Origin: Adiantum capillus-veneris
Lineage: Eukaryota > Streptophyta > Polypodiopsida > Polypodiales > Pteridaceae
NCBI GenBank assembly: GCA_014529385.2
Contig: CM043958.1
Span: forward strand, 139,638,398-139,696,397
DNA: 58,000 bases
Direction: 5' to 3'
Position 1 is the stretch's first letter. Every line of letters begins with the position of its first letter. Positions 53,751 through 58,000 of the stretch are shown piece by piece. The position numbers and the translations under genes are program-made. Below the pieces are notes generated by a model. The model saw only the letters and a program-made list of their open reading frames with translations, was not told where the DNA came from and made no database searches.

Positions 53751-56700
53751 ATGGCAGCCGTGAAGTCACCGGCAAAGAAGAAAAGAATGACCATTAAGGA
53801 CTACCTAGAAGAAGTGGAACCCTTCGTCATACCAGAAGGAACACTAAAGCCCACCAGCACATGGATCCAAGAAGATCTGTTAGAGTCCAACGACCTAAAG
53901 ATCTACCAAGGAGTGTTCAAAGACACTGAAGGGAATGTGATCGAGCTACCAATGCTGCCGCGAGAACTCAATGAGTTCGTAAGAAGCAAGATGGCCGGGT
54001 ACTTGGAGAAGATTGATCTCCACAAATATTTTGAAGCAGTGCCGGCAGGGGTTGACATAAAGAGAGTCTGGGAGTTTGTGACAACCATCAAAGAAGATGG
54101 GGTGTCCAGAGTAACCGATCTGCAAGGCAGGCCAGAAACAGAAATAATCATCACTCAGCAGGTTGTAGCAGATGCACTAGACCTCTCCAACAAGGGGGAT
54201 AGTGTAACTAAAAGAAGGGATGATGTCAAGGTGTACAATGAGAAGAAAGTAAACTACACCTTTGAAGATATTTCCAACCCAAGAGTGGCAATCATGAGCC
54301 AGCTGTACAACCAATACTTCCATATGTGCACGAAGCGGCCACAAAAGTACAGAATGCCGCCGGGTGCAATTGCCAAGACATTCACTTGGGCAATGACTAA
54401 AGGCACCCCAAAGATAATCAATTATGCAGCGTATATACATGACAACCTAGTAAAGATGGGTAACAATAAGCCAACATATATTGTGCCACGAGAACTAATC
54501 ACTAAGGTGATTTATGGGGCACTGCACGCAAAAGGAAGATGGCCTGAGCCCCCGTCTGAGAATGACTGGCTGAGGCTCAAAGAAGACAAAGAAGACGAGC
54601 CACAAAGAGCACCAAGGGTTGCTACAAGATTGAAAAGACGGCTAGAGCCTGTTCAAGAAGAGCAGCCAGAGAAAAAGAAAGGAAAGAAGGAATTTGCCCA
54701 AGTGCCTGCAAAAGAAACAAGGTCACAAAAAGAGGCTAGACTAGAGCGGCTGATGGAGAGATTCAGAGTAGAGAGAGCCATTAAAGGTGATTTGAATGAA
54801 CTCTGGAAGCCATCTCTAGAGTCAATGTCGGGATCATCCCGAAGAGTGCAAAGGGATAGATTCAAGGATTATATCAGAAAATTTGAGATTCTTGATGCCG
54901 CATCAGAAAATATACCGCATGTACCTTTCACAGAGGAGGAAGTGGAGCAAATACGACAGAAACTGCTAGATGAGCAAGAGAGCCAAGAGAGAGAAAGAAA
55001 AACTAAAGCAGACAAAGATTTAAAGGGAAAGCCTACATCTCTACCGGCCAGCCCTAAACCCAGCCCACCGCCCTCACCACCTCCTCCAGCCCTCCACAAG
55101 AAGATAAAGAGGAGGAAGACAAACGCAAAGGCCAGGAGGAGCCCAAGAGAGAACAAAGCCAGGAAAGGGAAGAGGTTAAACCCGAGAGTGAGAAGACAAA
55201 GCCAAACGAAGAATACGGCACATTTCTGGACTTGCTAGCTGTGGGATATACAAAAGAAGAGGCTGCCACAGTCTCATTCGACTTGGAAAGCAGAGGGCCT
55301 AAGAAACAAATGCAAGGCATTAGGCTAGTGGAACTAAAAGAAATGTCCATAGATACAATGGATCTGCACCCACCCTCTAATGACTGGGATGTGGTGATGA
55401 CAAAGCTAACAGTGTTGAGAGCGTAGTCCATGGCTTCAGAAAGTGAGATGGCAGCTCTCAAGGCCACTGAAGTAAAGATAAAGCTGGAAGTAGACTCTCT
55501 ACAAGGACAAAGTCAAAGGTAGAAAGAGAGAGAAGCGGAGCTGCAGGCCAGCCTAGCAAGGGCATTGCAAAGATGCCATGCAATGGAGGAAGAAAATCAG
55601 GCAACAACCCAAAGAATGCAAGGAGTTGAAGAGGAATGTCAGCAGCTCAGCAAATCACTGATAGATGCCGAGAGGGAAAGGGATAACCTGACCCTACAGC
55701 TGGAAGAGGAATCTAAAGAAGTCGAAGCCATGCGAAACGCCAAAGAAAAGGCGGAGATAGATCAAGAAGCCAGCCAAGATGAGGTCCTTGAGCTCAAGCA
55801 CCAGCTCAAGGTTAAAGATCAGACCATCCAGAGGCTGTGGGCATCCCTTGCCAGAGTCAGAGCTACTAGCTCGACTCACATCACTACGGAAAGTCAACTT
55901 TATGAAGAACAAATGCAAGAACTTCAGAAGGAGCTACCTCTAGAGAAAAAGCAAAGATTGATGATGGTAGAAGGGTCTATTGTCATGCAAACAAGAATGG
56001 AAGAAGACCAAAAATCCATGCAAGAGGAAGTAGAAAGTATAAAAAGAAAGCTGGAGGAGGCGGAGAGGATAAACACCGAATTAAATGACCTCCTCGTGAA
56101 TATGGGCGAAGAAGCTGAATCAGAAAAACAGAAACTCCTAAAGCAGATTGAGGAGCTGAGAGGACAGCAAGCCGGAGAGCAAGAGGGCACAGGGTCAGCG
56201 GTCAATGAAGGCATTGATTTAGAAAATGTGGCAGATCCGGTGGACACACCTATGCAAGAGGAAATCCTAGAAGGATCCTCTCAAGAGCCACAAGATCTAA
56301 CACAAGAAGAGGAAGAAAATTTGCATAAAGCAATAGAGGAGGAGATCAGAGAGATACCAAAGGAAGCCTTGGAGTGGGAGCAGAGGGTTTTCAAGTCCAT
56401 GACCATCCAGAAGATCGACGCCAGCAACCTCAGGCGCGAATAGAAACAACCCTCTCTCCCATATCCATTGCTGAAATATGAAGCAGCCACCATCAATAAG
56501 CGGATAAGAGAAGAGCCGACCGTGTCACTCTACAATGCAGATATCTCCCAACCAGAAGGGTCAGGCTAATAGTTGACTCTCAGTCCAAATGGAGGAAGGC
56601 TTGGCTCACAAAGTACCCACAATACCTAATCCATTTGGTAGAGGCACCAAAAAATATCAGAGACAACCTCAGCTTTTGTCCTCTACCAAGGATCAGGACG

Positions 56701-57174
56701 TGGAAAGCCCAGGAGATCTTGCAAAGGAGCCAACCCACTTGGCTGAATTACCCTAAGTCATCGGGCTTGAAGGCAGGTGAGAGAATAAGTGTCCAATACA
56801 TCGTAAAAACCCAAACGGGCGCCATCAAATTGTTCACTAGCTCACCTGACCTTACGTGCATCATGATGAAGAAAATCTGCAAAACCCTCTTAGCAGTATT
56901 TGAGACATTCAAGCCAGGCCAGGTGACAGACAATATCTTCTTCTTCCAAGATACTTACAGATGCGCTTATGATCTGTCTGGTCAGCCTTCCAAGGGGGTG
57001 ATACATGCGCTATATCAAAGGATAATGTTTCTACCATCCTATCACCTCCAGGCCTTTGAAGAAGCGTTCTACACAGGCTTCTTCACCATAAACACTGATA
57101 TTTTCGGCCCAACAATGATGAACCTGCATGCAAGATACGAATCACTGATCAAGATGCGTGAAACCATACGATGA
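53751..57174 (+). pseudogene. E5 long ORF (about 1,140 codons), function unknown
   Basis: ATG 53751 (MAAVKSPAKKKRMTIKDYLEE) opens 495 codons: a folded N-terminal domain (NEFVRSKMAGYLEKIDLHKY, VWEFVTTIKEDGV, IITQQVVADALDLS, KIINYAAYIHDNLVKMG, ELITKVIYGALHAKGRW), then a Lys/Glu/Pro-rich hinge. A frameshift near 55095 leads to GTFLDLLAVGYTKEEAA, a long coiled coil (about 55430-56180), an acidic linker, and a C-terminal domain with KWRKAWLTKYPQYLIHLVEA, MKKICKTLLAVFETF and FFQDTYRCAYDLSGQ, ending TGA 57172. Stops at 55424, 55522 and 56441 and a second frameshift near 56565 are lesions relative to copy 1. No zinc knuckle, protease or polymerase motif. The N-terminal half vaguely recalls proteins of plant non-autonomous elements; I cannot name it. 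Confidence 0.7.
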
Positions 57175-57191
57175 ATAAGCGGATCAGCGGC

Positions 57192-57226
57192 CATGTCGGG
57201 GACGACATGAGCAAGGAAGGGGGAAG
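57192..57226 (+). other. E5 hairpin and polypurine tract (copy 2)
   Basis: CATGTCG, GGGA loop, CGACATG at 57192-57209, 17 nt after the ORF stop; then AAGGAAGGGGGAAG (57213-57226) up to the LTR. Confidence 0.88.
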
Positions 57227-58000
57227 TGTTAGAAGCTGGACACACCCCACGAAGACTAACTACTCGGAGGATTATCATTTTTTTGTAATTATTCATTTAT
57301 TGAGGAAACCTGATTTTTCACCTTGTAAATATTGGGACTTACAGAAGTTTCCAGATTGTATCCCAGTTTTGATAGATAGATGGCGTAGTTGGTTAATTTT
57401 GGAACTTTAGGGTTTGAGAATTGTAAGGTATATATACCACTTTTTGACCTTAATGAGAAACCTTTTGTCATTTTAAAAAACAAGTTTTGAAGTCTGTGAG
57501 TGAGCGTACTGTGTACGAGAGAGATTGTGAGCTTCATCTTGACGCTATGTGTGAACCGGTGGTCGGAATCAAGTGCGGAGAAGTGCAGCGTGTTGCCCCC
57601 GATGAGAGCTACACGTCGATACCTACGTTGTGCGCGTACAGTCTGGTTTTGCGAGCTCCTTCTACAAGCTTCGTCCGGTGATTGGGTGAGCATATGTTGT
57701 ACGATTTTGCATTGCAGCATGTCGACGCGATCACATTGAGTAGAGCTACACATTAGGCACTTTAGATTTTGGAAACAAAGACTTGCAAATTTCGGCCCGA
57801 CATCCTACGTGATTTTGCACCGGGTGTTTTGGGTTGGGGTTTTGGTTGATAGACCTTAGGGAGAGTGACCTATTGGTGTTAGTAGGGTCTCCTTCAAGTT
57901 CTATGGTGTTTCGAGATTGTTTGATGGGTGTTCCGCTCCAGACAATGTTGTAGGAAGTTTCCTCTTACGCACTCTTGAAGGCTGTGACTTAGACAATTGG
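57227..58000 (+). repeat. E5 3' LTR (copy 2), cut by the window end
   Basis: Begins TGTTAGAAGC; 774 bp visible of an expected 930 or so. A TATATATA box at 57429-57436 would be its promoter. Confidence 0.87.

Larger units (their letters stand above)
53521..58000 (+). mobile_element. E5 copy 2 (plus strand), leader to partial 3' LTR
   Basis: Opposite-orientation copy of the element at 28682-44760, uninterrupted by other elements. It starts inside the leader (only one palindrome unit remains), carries the whole coding region, hairpin, polypurine tract and the first 774 bp of the 3' LTR, which continues past the window end. No 5' LTR is present, so this copy is truncated on the left at about 53521. 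Confidence 0.85.

Overview
Plant nuclear DNA, almost entirely made of LTR retrotransposons. The evidence is plant Ty3/gypsy and Ty1/copia proteins (including a Tat-lineage element with a second RNase H), plant-type primer-binding sites (TGGTATCAGAGC), long (GA)n/(AC)n microsatellites, and a relic exon resembling the plant cytochrome P450 CYP97B. No intact host gene, tRNA or rRNA was found. The density of nested insertions suggests a large genome (fern, lycophyte or gymnosperm are all possible); the species cannot be fixed from the sequence.

Layout (names E1-E9 are mine). 1-5084: AT-rich, old, mostly unassigned sequence with a (GA)56 tract. 5085-6790: E1, a decayed minus-strand Ty3/gypsy pol in which RT is fused to integrase by a deletion. 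About 7000-23568: E2, a chromovirus-like Ty3/gypsy on the plus strand. Its gag is split by E3 (10865-20359), a Tat-lineage Ty3/gypsy with both LTRs. Its integrase is cut at 23568 by E4 (Ty1/copia, 23569-28681). E4's 3' LTR is in turn cut by E5 (minus strand, 28682 to about 44760), an LTR element with a long unfamiliar ORF and no visible pol. E5 is itself interrupted by E6 (Ty1/copia, 29793-34285, TSD GCCTG) and E7 (35566-41733, TSD CTGG), a gag-only element carrying a second ORF with a predicted membrane segment. The insertion order can therefore be read directly: E2, then E3 and E4; E4, then E5; E5, then E6 and E7.

46605-48656 (minus, E8) and 49332-50390 (plus, E9) are pieces of another Ty3/gypsy family, apparently separated by an inversion. 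E8 encodes integrase followed in the same frame by an aspartic protease, an order I do not associate with any standard lineage. 50658-51916 is rich in microsatellites and GC palindromes. 52619-52795 is the CYP97B-like pseudo-exon. 53521-58000 is a second E5 copy in the opposite orientation; its LTR runs off the window.

How the parts relate. E7 shares its primer-binding site core and gag homology with E3, so E7 is plausibly mobilised by E3-type pol. E5 also lacks pol and would need a helper. In all five elements with a visible 3' end, a short inverted repeat lies immediately before or around the polypurine tract. E5 also carries an array of perfect or near-perfect 22-bp palindromes about every 270-285 bp upstream of its ORF. 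These two features, the E8 integrase-protease fusion and the E7 membrane ORF are the most promising leads.
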